Assembly: GCA_964510575.1 (NCBI GenBank)
Contig: CAZECN010000046.1
Coordinates: forward strand, 1 to 17,167
Direction of reading: 5' to 3'
Source: CALKYB01 sp964510575
Lineage (GTDB): Bacteria; Bdellovibrionota_C; UBA2361; SZUA-149; CALKYB01
DNA: 17,167 nucleotides
Notes under the pieces: generated by a model
Told to the model about the DNA's origin: nothing
The model's database searches: none
What the model saw: the letters and a program-made list of their open reading frames with translations, nothing else
Translations under genes and position numbers: made by a program
In this document: positions 1 to 7,578 of the stretch, piece by piece
Numbering within the stretch: the first letter of the stretch is position 1
How the letters are laid out: every line of letters begins with the position of its first letter

Positions 1-499
1 CACTGAAGGTATTCAGTTGAAGGGAGTGGGGGAGTGCTCTGACGCGTGGCATGTTGCATCACCTGACCCAACGGGATCAGGAGCTTCTAGAGCAATAGAG
101 TTAGCCCTGCAAGATGCTGGAGCTAAGCCAGAACAGGTTGCTTATTTAAACCTGCATGGGACTGGGACCGTAAATAACGATTCTATGGAAAGTCGAGCAG
201 TTGAAAGAGCACTGGGGTTGAATGTGCCATGCAGTTCGACAAAACCGTTTACTGGACATTTGCTTGGAGCTGCCGGGGCGTTTGAAGCCGCTATTTGCTA
301 TTCTTTGCTAGAGGATTCCGGCTTGGAATACTTGCCTTTTCATCGTTGGGATGGGGTTCTAGATGAAGAGCTTCCTGAAATTTCACTAGTTAAAGAAAAA
401 CAAGTGGCCAAAGTTTCAGATGAGGAAATAGTTCTTTCTAGTTCGTTTGCTTTTGGGGGTAGCAATTGTTGTGTCGCATTGGGCCGGGGTCGAAGCTGA
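1..499 (+). CDS. apeO: Beta-ketoacyl-ACP synthase, C-terminal part (ApeO-like ketosynthase), truncated at window edge
   Basis: The reading frame is open from base 2 and enters the window in mid-gene, so only about the last 165 residues are seen. They form the C-terminal half of a thiolase-fold condensing enzyme of the FabF type. An SDAWH-VASPDPTGSG stretch leads in, followed by HGTGT, which carries the first active-site histidine, and KPFTGHLLGAAG, which carries the second histidine and its lysine. The tail holds the usual FAFGGSN motif. The active-site cysteine lies upstream of the window. In APE pathways the ketosynthase of this position extends the polyene with malonyl-ACP together with a short ketosynthase-like partner; here a candidate partner is encoded at 15503-16147. 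The next gene starts two bases after the stop, so the two are co-transcribed. The enzyme class is certain. The ApeO assignment rests on position next to ApeP, ApeQ and ApeR homologues. Confidence 0.9.
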   Translation, partial: TEGIQLKGVGECSDAWHVASPDPTGSGASRAIELALQDAGAKPEQVAYLNLHGTGTVNNDSMESRAVERALGLNVPCSSTKPFTGHLLGAAGAFEAAICYSLLEDSGLEYLPFHRWDGVLDEELPEISLVKEKQVAKVSDEEIVLSSSFAFGGSNCCVALGRGRS

Positions 500-500
500 G

Positions 501-986
501 ATGGGAATGGTCGAGGTCATTGAAAGAGAATCTGTAGAAGTGGAACTCCAAACATCTTTTCAGAAGTTTATGCCGCATGGAGCTAGTCTTGTTTTAGTTG
601 ATAGGGTTCTAGAGGTAGGTAAAGGTTCTGCTCTGTGCCAAGGGTCCAAACTCAAATCTAAGTCTCCGTTATTGTCAGGGGAGCAAGTAAGCTCTTGTGC
701 TGGGGTTGAGTATATTGCTCAAGCTGCCCTTGCTGGAAAAATTGTGGGCGAGATGATCGGTCATCAAGAGATGGAGAGCGAGCTCAATCCTTCAGGGGCA
801 ATAGTTAAAGTTAAAGCCTTGGAATTCAACTCTTCTAAATGGGCAAGCTCTCAGCAAGTTTTCGTAGATGTCGCTTGGACTGCCAATGTTGGCAGTGCCT
901 TTAGTGTTTCTGGAGCGGTTCTTTCTGAGACAGGTAATAGTGTCCTAGTGGAGGCGGAACTAACAATTTTGGATACAGCTCAATGA
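501..986 (+). CDS. apeP: ApeP-type 3-hydroxyacyl-ACP dehydratase (hotdog fold)
   Basis: This is a 161-residue hotdog-fold dehydratase that removes water from 3-hydroxyacyl-ACP to give the conjugated double bonds of the polyene. Near the N-terminus it has MPHGASLVLVDRV, the PHxxxMxLLD-type motif of ApeP/FabA-like enzymes, with probable catalytic His26. About 40 residues later comes GVEYIAQAALA, where Glu70 probably acts as the second catalytic residue. The frame stays open upstream to a TTG at 447, but that start would overlap the ketosynthase by 53 bases. The ATG at 501 directly follows the ketosynthase stop, has a GGGG stretch a few bases upstream, and gives the usual family length; the ATG at 507 is also possible. 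The stop overlaps the ketoreductase start in an ATGA. A second dehydratase of a different subfamily is encoded on the other strand at 13060-13386. Confidence 0.88.
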   Translation: MGMVEVIERESVEVELQTSFQKFMPHGASLVLVDRVLEVGKGSALCQGSKLKSKSPLLSGEQVSSCAGVEYIAQAALAGKIVGEMIGHQEMESELNPSGAIVKVKALEFNSSKWASSQQVFVDVAWTANVGSAFSVSGAVLSETGNSVLVEAELTILDTAQ

Positions 987-1705
987 AGAGAGTTTTGGTA
1001 ACTGGGTCTAGTAGAGGCATTGGCCGAGAGATAGCGATGAAGTTGGCTCGTCAGGGTTTTGTTGTTGTAGTCAATGGACGTAAGGAGTCAGCGGATTCTA
1101 TTGAAACTCTTAGGCAAGTTAGAGAAATTTCTCCCGAAAGCAATTTTCTGGCTTTTGATGTTTCTGATCGTAAGCAGGTTAAGGACTCGCTAGAGCTCGA
1201 ACTCGAACAGAGAGGACCCTTTTGGGGTGCTGTTCTTAATGCAGGTATTCATCAAGACACACCTTTTCCGGGAATGTCTGAGGAGCAGTGGGACCAAGTC
1301 CTTAATACCGATTTAGGTGGGTTCTTTAATGTTCTTCGCCCCTTGATTATGCCGATGATCAAACTAAGAGATAAGGGTAGAATTGTAGTAATTAGCTCAA
1401 TTTCTGGTTTAGTGGGGAATAGAGGGCAGGTAAACTACAGTGCCGCTAAGGCTGGATTGATTGGTGCGACTCGTTCCTTAAGTAAGGAGTTAGCTTCGAG
1501 AGGGATTACAGTTAATTGTGTGGCCCCTGGTGGAGTAGAAACTGAAATGTTGAAAGATGAAATTCGAGAGCAACTTGTTAAGGCTGTGCCAATGGGTCGT
1601 CTTGCAACTCCTGAGGAGGTAGCTGGTTCAGTATCTTTTCTCTTTGCTGAAGAGGCTGGATATATGACTGGCCAAACTTTGGTTCTAAATGGAGGAATGT
1701 TCTAG
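983..1705 (+). CDS. apeQ: 3-oxoacyl-ACP reductase, FabG-like short-chain dehydrogenase (ApeQ-like)
   Basis: This NADPH-dependent ketoreductase reduces the 3-oxoacyl-ACP made in each extension round. It is a 240-residue classical short-chain dehydrogenase of full family length. The cofactor motif GSSRGIG is at residues 8-14, the NAG motif at 86-88, and the catalytic set is Ser139, Tyr152 and Lys156 within SSISG and YSAAKAG. The VAPG motif and the C-terminal GQTLVLNGGMF are typical of FabG. The ATG overlaps the preceding dehydratase stop by four bases, and the gene's own stop shares its last base with the next GTG start. This points to translational coupling and matched dosage with the ketosynthases and dehydratase. 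The class is secure. A housekeeping FabG role is unlikely given the neighbours. Confidence 0.93.
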   Translation: MKRVLVTGSSRGIGREIAMKLARQGFVVVVNGRKESADSIETLRQVREISPESNFLAFDVSDRKQVKDSLELELEQRGPFWGAVLNAGIHQDTPFPGMSEEQWDQVLNTDLGGFFNVLRPLIMPMIKLRDKGRIVVISSISGLVGNRGQVNYSAAKAGLIGATRSLSKELASRGITVNCVAPGGVETEMLKDEIREQLVKAVPMGRLATPEEVAGSVSFLFAEEAGYMTGQTLVLNGGMF

Positions 1706-2931
1706 TGCGGCGTGTGGTGGTCACCGGAATTGGTTTGCTTTCTCCTCTTGGTTTGAGCCTAGAGGAGACAGTTGATTCTGTTTTTGAAGGTAACTGTGGG
1801 ATTAAGGTAATTGAGGAGTGGGCTGAGTATAAAGGTTTTAGAGCCCCAATTGGTGCTCCTCTTCCTGATTTCGATTTTCCTGACTATTTTGATCGAAAGG
1901 CTACTCGCTCGATGGGCCGAGGCGCCCTGCTTGCGGCCTATGCTAGTATCAAAGCCCTTGAACATTCTGGATTGGATAGAAGTTTCTTAAAGGGAAATCC
2001 CCGAGTTGGCGTTGCCTATGGTTCGGGAACTGGAAGTCCGGAGGCATTGAAGGACTTCAGTCGTTTTATCTTTGAAAAATCTACTCGAGGAATTAAGGCT
2101 ACTACCTATCTTAGATCGATGGGTCATACTTGTGCAGCTAACCTGGGAGTTTTTTTAGGTCTTAGTGGTAGGATCGTTCCAACTTCTTCAGCTTGTAGTT
2201 CGGGTTCATTAGCTGTTGGTAATGCGTATGAACTTATTCGTAGTGGGCAGCAAGACTTAATGATTGCAGGTGGGGCTGAAGAACTTGATGCCTCGATAGC
2301 TGTAATCTTTGAGGCCTTATACGCTTCCTCTTCTGGTAAGAATGCTCCTGAGAAGTCTTCTAGGCCTTTCGATAAGAACAGAGACGGTCTGGTTACCGGA
2401 GAAGGTGCCTGCAGCTTTATCTTGGAAGACTTTGAGCATGCTATTGCTCGTGGGGCTAAACCTCTAGCGGAGGTCGTTGGTTTTGCCACTAACTCAGGTG
2501 GAGAGCACATGACTCAACAGAGTAAGGATTCAATCGAACAATGTCTGCGTCTTTCCCTTGCTGATGCTGAATTGGAAAAAGAAAAAATTGGTTACCTCTC
2601 GGCCCATGCTACTGGAACCCCTCATGGTGATATCTCAGAGTCTCATGCTACCGCCTCAGTTTTTGGAAACTCGGTTGCCGTTTCGTCCTTTAAAGGTCAC
2701 TTAGGACATTCTCTTGGGGGATCTGGTTCGACTAGTGCTGCTCTTTCAATTGAAATGATGAATAGAGAAAAGTTTTGCCCAACTTTAAATCTTGAACAGC
2801 CGGATTCTGACTGCGCCGAACTTGATTATATTGTTGGAGAATGTCGAAATATCGATACTGAATACGTTATGAGCAACAACTTTGCTTTTGGTGGAATTAA
2901 TACTTCTTTGATTTTGAAACGTGCCAGATAA
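1705..2931 (+). CDS. apeR: Beta-ketoacyl-ACP synthase (ApeR-like ketosynthase)
   Basis: This is a complete 408-residue condensing enzyme of the FabF/KAS II type. All three active-site residues are present: Cys164 in SACSSG, His301 in HATGT and His332 in KGHLGHSLGG. The C-terminal NNFAFGGINTSLIL motif closes the fold. The GTG start overlaps the ketoreductase stop by one base, and GGAGGA lies 12-17 bases upstream inside that gene. In characterised APE clusters a second complete ketosynthase (ApeR) follows the ApeO-ApeP-ApeQ genes, and the same order is seen here. It may act in an early condensation or with a particular starter, but the sequence does not decide this. The enzyme is active-site complete, so it is not a chain-length factor. 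The last 11 bases overlap the halogenase-like gene. Confidence 0.92.
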   Translation: MRRVVVTGIGLLSPLGLSLEETVDSVFEGNCGIKVIEEWAEYKGFRAPIGAPLPDFDFPDYFDRKATRSMGRGALLAAYASIKALEHSGLDRSFLKGNPRVGVAYGSGTGSPEALKDFSRFIFEKSTRGIKATTYLRSMGHTCAANLGVFLGLSGRIVPTSSACSSGSLAVGNAYELIRSGQQDLMIAGGAEELDASIAVIFEALYASSSGKNAPEKSSRPFDKNRDGLVTGEGACSFILEDFEHAIARGAKPLAEVVGFATNSGGEHMTQQSKDSIEQCLRLSLADAELEKEKIGYLSAHATGTPHGDISESHATASVFGNSVAVSSFKGHLGHSLGGSGSTSAALSIEMMNREKFCPTLNLEQPDSDCAELDYIVGECRNIDTEYVMSNNFAFGGINTSLILKRAR

Positions 2932-4558
2932 AAAAGAATTTGATGTTTTGATTGCGGGAGGAGGCTTTGCTGGTCTTTGCTTAGCCTGGCAATTATTGCA
3001 GAGGCGACCCGGAATTAAGTTGGCGGTTGTGGAAAAAAAATCTTTTCCTATCGAAGATGGTACTGGAACAGTTGGAGAGTCTTTAGTAGAGGTTTCGGCT
3101 CACTATCTCTCTGTTAAATTGGGTCTGCTGGAGCATCTGAAGAAGGAGCAGCTACCTAAGCTAGGCTTGAGATATTTTCTAGAATCTGACGACAACAGCG
3201 ATTTGGAGAATCGCCTAGAAGTTGGTGGTAACAAATACCCCGCAACTCCTAGCTTTCAAATTGATCGGGCGCGACTGGAAAATCATTTAGTTGATCTCAT
3301 TCAATCTCATGGTGGACTAGTCTTTCAACAGAGTCGCATTCGTAAATTATCTTATGGTGAGAAAGGAGAGTCTCATTCAATAGACTTTTACTCTAAGGAT
3401 TCTTCATTGGGTACTCAATCCTTTACCTTGAACGGGAAGTGGTTGATTGATGCTTCAGGTCGTTCTGGTCTGACTCGCAACAAATTTAACCTTAAGCAGG
3501 ATAGTAATCACTCCGGAAGTGCTGTCTGGTGGAGAATGGACGGTGAGTTCCGGATTGACGACTGGTTTTATAGCGAGGACCGCAAGCAGGCGAACCAAGG
3601 TGAGACTGCCCGTTGGTTCAGTACTAATCACTTGATGGGACGAGGGTACTGGGTTTGGATTATTCCAATGGCTTCAGGGAAAACTAGTTTTGGTCTTGTA
3701 GCAGATAGCGCAATACACGATTTTAAAAACTACAATAGCTATGAGAAAACGCTTGAGTGGCTCAAGGTTCATGAGCCCCAGCTCTGGAAGCTTTGCTCGG
3801 AAAACACTGATAAGTTGCAGGATTTTCGAAGTATGAAGAATTATTCCTATGGTTCGAGCAGAGTGATTTCAAGAGATCGCTGGGCGCTGGTGGGAGAAGC
3901 TGGTGTTTTTCTGGATCCTTTTTATTCCCCTGGAAACGATTTTATTTCGATAGTCAACACTTTAGTTGCTGATTTGATTCTGAGAGATTTGAATGGTGAG
4001 CGGGTTGCCCCTAGGATCACCGTTTATAATGAATTATTCCTCGGAATTTTCAACTCTTCCTTTGAGACTTTCCGTGGTCAGTACGAAATTATTGGAAATC
4101 CACGAGTGATGCCAGTTAAGGTATTCTGGGACTGGAGTTATTACTGGAATTTTCTTGGGAAAATGTTTTTTGAAGACAAACTCACTGATTTTGATTTCCT
4201 TAGAAATAGCCGGGAACTTTTTGAGAGATTTCGAGAAATTAACATTAAAATGCAGGTATTTTTTCGGGAAGAGAGTCGAAGAAACCGGCCTGTTTCCAGA
4301 AAAGGATTTTTCGATTTAGCCAAGCATAAATACCTTTATGAATTAAACGCTTCACTTTCTAATCCGGATTTAAGCATAGATTTCAGCCAGCGTTTTGAAG
4401 AGGGTCTGGAAGAACTTGAAAGAATTTCAGAAGAGATATTTTCTTGTTTCAGTGTTGAGAGTCAGCTTGAAGTGGAAAAAGTAGAGGTAGAGACCCAGGG
4501 GGCCTTTACCAAGTATTTTTCAGAGCTGGATAGCATGATGGTTGAAGAAAGTAGATGA
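2921..4558 (+). CDS. Flavin-dependent halogenase homologue (tryptophan/PltA-halogenase superfamily)
   Basis: This is a 545-residue flavoprotein with the hallmarks of FADH2-dependent halogenases. The dinucleotide motif GGGFAG is at residues 13-18. A GES motif at 52-54 begins the halogenase signature. Lys80 in PKLGLRYF aligns with the catalytic lysine that carries the hypohalous species in the family. WVWIIP at 244-249 matches the diagnostic WxWxIP exactly. FLDPFYSPG (Phe330, Pro333, Ser336, Gly338) matches the FxxPxxSxG motif of phenol and pyrrole halogenases such as PltA. The likely reaction is chlorination or bromination of an aryl ring, perhaps carrier-bound, since the next gene is an ACP. 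The C-terminal 150 residues are charged and poorly recognisable. The GTG start overlaps the ketosynthase by 11 bases. It could instead be a monooxygenase-like relative, but keeping both motifs and the lysine argues for halogenation. Confidence 0.85.
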   Translation: MPDKKEFDVLIAGGGFAGLCLAWQLLQRRPGIKLAVVEKKSFPIEDGTGTVGESLVEVSAHYLSVKLGLLEHLKKEQLPKLGLRYFLESDDNSDLENRLEVGGNKYPATPSFQIDRARLENHLVDLIQSHGGLVFQQSRIRKLSYGEKGESHSIDFYSKDSSLGTQSFTLNGKWLIDASGRSGLTRNKFNLKQDSNHSGSAVWWRMDGEFRIDDWFYSEDRKQANQGETARWFSTNHLMGRGYWVWIIPMASGKTSFGLVADSAIHDFKNYNSYEKTLEWLKVHEPQLWKLCSENTDKLQDFRSMKNYSYGSSRVISRDRWALVGEAGVFLDPFYSPGNDFISIVNTLVADLILRDLNGERVAPRITVYNELFLGIFNSSFETFRGQYEIIGNPRVMPVKVFWDWSYYWNFLGKMFFEDKLTDFDFLRNSRELFERFREINIKMQVFFREESRRNRPVSRKGFFDLAKHKYLYELNASLSNPDLSIDFSQRFEEGLEELERISEEIFSCFSVESQLEVEKVEVETQGAFTKYFSELDSMMVEESR

Positions 4559-4812
4559 CTGCTACGGAGATCTGTAAGGATCTGAAAAAATTTGTAGCTG
4601 AAGAGATTCTTGAAGTCGAGCAGCTAACCGATCAGCAACAGTCCTTTGAGCAGCTTGGAATTCAGTCCCTTGATATTCTGGAGATGATTTATTTTCTTGA
4701 ATCCAGCTATCACTGCAAACTCCCCAGAGAGGTTTTGCAGGAAGGCAATATTTCAAGTTTTGAAAACTTGGCTGAGTTTGCTCATAAGTTTCTACTGGAT
4801 TCTAAGACTTGA
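4555..4812 (+). CDS. Acyl carrier protein, stand-alone, between two flavoenzyme genes
   Basis: This 85-residue, single-domain carrier protein begins with an ATG that overlaps the halogenase stop (ATGA). The phosphopantetheine attachment site is Ser38 in LGIQSLDILEM; the aspartate that normally precedes this serine is Gln37. The helix II pattern (LDILEMIYFLES) and a C-terminal SSFENLAEF region fit an ACP or aryl-carrier fold. It is the third carrier protein of the locus; the other two lie together at 13402-13950. Its position between a halogenase and an FAD oxidoreductase, with a ligase one gene further, suggests it presents an aryl or acyl group to these enzymes. That role is inferred from context only. 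Confidence 0.87.
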   Translation: MTATEICKDLKKFVAEEILEVEQLTDQQQSFEQLGIQSLDILEMIYFLESSYHCKLPREVLQEGNISSFENLAEFAHKFLLDSKT

Positions 4813-6119
4813 TGGATGAGAGATTGAAATTTGATGTTGCCGTGGTTGGTGGGGGAGTTGCTGGAGTTGCAGCAGCAACCACTGCTGCGAGAGAAGGTGC
4901 CAGGGTTTGCCTTGTAGAGCGTTATGGTTTTCCTGGTGGACTGTCTGTTGCTGCTGAGGTTGGGACTTTGTGTGGATTTTTTTCTACTGGCACTGGAATT
5001 TCTGGACTGGCTGGTGAATTTCCTGAAGAAGTTCTAAACCGTTACAGGACTTTTGAGCCGAGTGAAAAAGAGCTTCATCCTACCGGACTCTGTTATGTTC
5101 CCTACAAACCAGTGGTTCTGGAAAGAGTGCTGGCGGATTTACTGGAAGAAGCGGGTATAAGTTGTCTTTATCATACAACTGCAACTGAAATAGATTTTGA
5201 AAATAACCAGCTTTCCTTGTTGGTGGGGAATCAACCCGCTGTAGTTGAAGCTTCCAGCTGGGTGGATGCCAGTGGTGAAGCAACTCTTTCCCAGCTGGGT
5301 GGATTGCCAGTAATTGAGGATAATGAATATCAAGCACCTGGTTATGTTTTCCGGTGCGAGAACGTAGATGTTCAGAGTCTGAGTCTTGAAGGAGAAGATT
5401 CTGAAAGTAAAGGCTTGAGTGAACGTCTGGCTAGTATGACCCTACTAAGAACTCTTATGGTTGCCAGGAAAAAAGGAGGGCTTATTGATTATGGGGGAAT
5501 TTCGATTGTTCCAGGTAGTGTCTCTTCTTCTGCTTTGCGATTAAAGTTTGCTTACCCTTTTCCAAGATCCACTGAATTTAATGAATCCAGTCGGCTAGAG
5601 AGCTACGGCAGAAAAGCCTGTTTTGAAATATTTAATGCACTGAGGATCAATTGCCCTGGATTTGAAGATGCTGAGCTGGGTCATATTGCAGCCCAGGCTG
5701 GATTTAGAAGTGGAATTAGGGGAAAGGGTGTGGACATTCTTGAAAGCAAAGAAGTGCTTGGAGCTGTGAAACACCCTGATGCCATAGCCAATGGGCTTTG
5801 GCCGGTAGAATACTGGGGTGGGGATATCAAACCAGAGCTCGAGTTTTTTCCTGCTGACGATTATTTTCAAATACCAGTTGGTAGTATCACGTCCAGTGTG
5901 CAAGAGAATTTGTTCTTTGCTGGAAGATGTCTTTCCGCGGATGCGAGAGCCCATTCTGCGGCACGAGTGATTGGTACAAGCCTGTCCACTGGAGCGGCAG
6001 CCGGAAGAATTGCAGGTTTGATGGCTGGGGGGAGTTCTTTGAGTGATTCTTTAAGTATTCATCAGCTCAAAGAAGGCTTGAATGTCGAGGAAGTGGGTGA
6101 GGTTCTAAATGCCAGCTAG
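4812..6119 (+). CDS. FAD-dependent oxidoreductase (FAD_oxidored/PF12831-like)
   Basis: This is a 435-residue flavoprotein with an N-terminal Rossmann motif, VVGGGVAGVAAATTAAREG, with the glycines at residues 13-18. VERYGFPGG follows, and near the C-terminus (about residues 368-390) comes FFAGRCLSADARAHSAARVIG with a GAAAG tail. Both ends are the FAD-binding signature of the PF12831 family, which is related to fumarate-reductase-like and desaturase-like flavoenzymes. The substrate cannot be read from the sequence. Candidates are oxidation of a ring or chain on the adjacent ACP, or desaturation of an aryl precursor. It lacks the WxWxIP halogenase motif, so it is not a second halogenase. The ATG at 4812 overlaps the ACP stop (TGATG); a TTG one codon earlier is in frame but less likely. 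The end overlaps the ligase gene by 11 bases. Confidence 0.85.
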   Translation: MDERLKFDVAVVGGGVAGVAAATTAAREGARVCLVERYGFPGGLSVAAEVGTLCGFFSTGTGISGLAGEFPEEVLNRYRTFEPSEKELHPTGLCYVPYKPVVLERVLADLLEEAGISCLYHTTATEIDFENNQLSLLVGNQPAVVEASSWVDASGEATLSQLGGLPVIEDNEYQAPGYVFRCENVDVQSLSLEGEDSESKGLSERLASMTLLRTLMVARKKGGLIDYGGISIVPGSVSSSALRLKFAYPFPRSTEFNESSRLESYGRKACFEIFNALRINCPGFEDAELGHIAAQAGFRSGIRGKGVDILESKEVLGAVKHPDAIANGLWPVEYWGGDIKPELEFFPADDYFQIPVGSITSSVQENLFFAGRCLSADARAHSAARVIGTSLSTGAAAGRIAGLMAGGSSLSDSLSIHQLKEGLNVEEVGEVLNAS

Positions 6120-7578
6120 TTTGAATTCTGAAATAGAAAAATCTTTGCTGGTATCTGCCGGTGATGTGCTTCTTGTTTCAGGCGAGACGAGAATGACGGG
6201 GGCTGAGGTACTTAAGCAAGTTGAGAGGCTTTCTCTTATGCTTGAGACCAATGGCTGCCAGCCAGGGGAGATGCTTGCGCTTCGAGCAAACTCCAGCCTT
6301 GAGTTTATTCTAGCTCTGCTGGCCTGTATTAAAACTGAATTGATTGTAGCCCCTCTCTCAAATGAACTTTCAGCTTCAGGCTACCAGGAAGCTATTACGC
6401 GACTTTCTCCGCAGATTGAGTGGGATTTGATTGAGAAAGGTTCCGTTGTTCGAACTGGGCTGGCGGGTAGTCATTCTGAGCTTGAGAGTATTTGTCCAAA
6501 AGGAGGTTTTGTTAGATTCACTTCTGGAACCACGTCTGAGAGTAAAGGAGTTTTAATATCAAGTGGACGGGCTCTGGAGCGGATTAGGGCAACATCTGAG
6601 TGTTTTGCACTGTCTCGAGGTGAAGTCGTTTGCAGTTTGATGGACTTGCCTTATCATTTCATCGCATCGGTTCTTTCTTTTATTTTGTCTGGAGTCAAGC
6701 TGGTGGTGCCTTCAGCCAATAGTTTTTCAAGTATTGTTGCTGAACTGGAGCGAGAAGAAATTAATATTTTGTATGGTGCCCCTTTTCATTATCAATGCCT
6801 GGTTGAGTTTGGACGTCCTTTAAATTGTTTAAAGAGAGCAGTCTCTACTTCAGCCTCCCTGCACCCAGAGGTGGCAGATAAATTTCATACTATTTTTGGA
6901 TTTCCTTTATTTCAGAGCCTTGGAATTATAGAGGTTGGGCTTTCGGTATACGGCCCTGCTGGGGGTAGTTCGCTTGGAAAAGCTGCGCCAGGTTACGAAT
7001 TAAAGCTTTTTGAGGAAGAAGAAAACAGAGGGCTGCTTGGGATAAGAGGCCCTGGAGGTTTTGATGCCTATCTCTCACCTTTTATGCCGGCACAAAAGGT
7101 GCTTAGAGACGGCTGGTTTGTTTCGGGAGATGTTGTTGAGCTGGATTCTGAAGTTTCTCTAATCGGACGAGCCAGCTCAGCTATTAACGTTGCTGGCCAC
7201 AAAGTTTACCCTGAGTCTATTGAGGAATTTCTATTAAGTTATTCTGAGATCCAGGATTGCCGGGTCCGAGGTGAGGCACATGAAATCTCGGGTCAATGTC
7301 TTGTAGCAGACCTGGTGTACCTGGGTGAGATTGACTTCGAAGAATTCTGTCTTAATCTGAGAAAAGAATGCCGAAAGACACTTGGAAGATTACTTACCCC
7401 AGTTAAGTTTAGTTCAGTCGCCCAGATATCGAAGACAGAAACAGGTAAGACCAGTAGATATTTGTCGCAGGCTATGTCGAACGAGCTTGAACTTGCGCAG
7501 TCAGTGGACAGTTTCGAGTCTAACTTGAGTCAATCTAAACTGGAAGCTCAGTCAGTTGCAAGCAGGCCGGTCAGATGA
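6109..7578 (+). CDS. apeH: AMP-forming acyl/aryl-CoA or aryl-ACP ligase (ApeH-like)
   Basis: This is a 489-residue member of the adenylate-forming (ANL) superfamily. It would activate an aryl carboxylic acid with ATP and load it on a carrier protein as the polyene starter. The phosphate-binding motif TSGTTSESKG starts at Thr138; it departs from the common GTTGxPKG in its middle. DGWFVSGD carries the ribose-binding aspartate, the hinge leads to INVAGHKVYPESIEE, and the C-terminal catalytic lysine is Lys447 in KTETGKTSR. About 35 residues rich in Ser, Gln and Glu extend past the last conserved segment. GAGG six bases before the ATG is a good ribosome binding site inside the preceding gene. In the E. 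coli and Xenorhabdus APE pathways the ApeH ligase activates a hydroxybenzoate; the starter here is not known. Confidence 0.88.
   Translation: MPASLNSEIEKSLLVSAGDVLLVSGETRMTGAEVLKQVERLSLMLETNGCQPGEMLALRANSSLEFILALLACIKTELIVAPLSNELSASGYQEAITRLSPQIEWDLIEKGSVVRTGLAGSHSELESICPKGGFVRFTSGTTSESKGVLISSGRALERIRATSECFALSRGEVVCSLMDLPYHFIASVLSFILSGVKLVVPSANSFSSIVAELEREEINILYGAPFHYQCLVEFGRPLNCLKRAVSTSASLHPEVADKFHTIFGFPLFQSLGIIEVGLSVYGPAGGSSLGKAAPGYELKLFEEEENRGLLGIRGPGGFDAYLSPFMPAQKVLRDGWFVSGDVVELDSEVSLIGRASSAINVAGHKVYPESIEEFLLSYSEIQDCRVRGEAHEISGQCLVADLVYLGEIDFEEFCLNLRKECRKTLGRLLTPVKFSSVAQISKTETGKTSRYLSQAMSNELELAQSVDSFESNLSQSKLEAQSVASRPVR

Noticed and set aside
447..500. N-terminal extension of the dehydratase from a TTG at 447
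   Set aside because: It would overlap the ketosynthase by 53 bases and adds residues not typical of the family; the ATG at 501 follows the stop directly.
2124..2510. 128-codon open frame on the minus strand inside the ApeR-like ketosynthase
   Set aside because: It lies wholly inside a conserved gene, has low-complexity Ser/Ala/Pro content and no recognisable motif; it is a shadow frame.
5595..5954. 119-codon open frame on the minus strand inside the FAD oxidoreductase
   Set aside because: It is fully antisense to a gene with clear flavoprotein motifs and shows no protein-family features.
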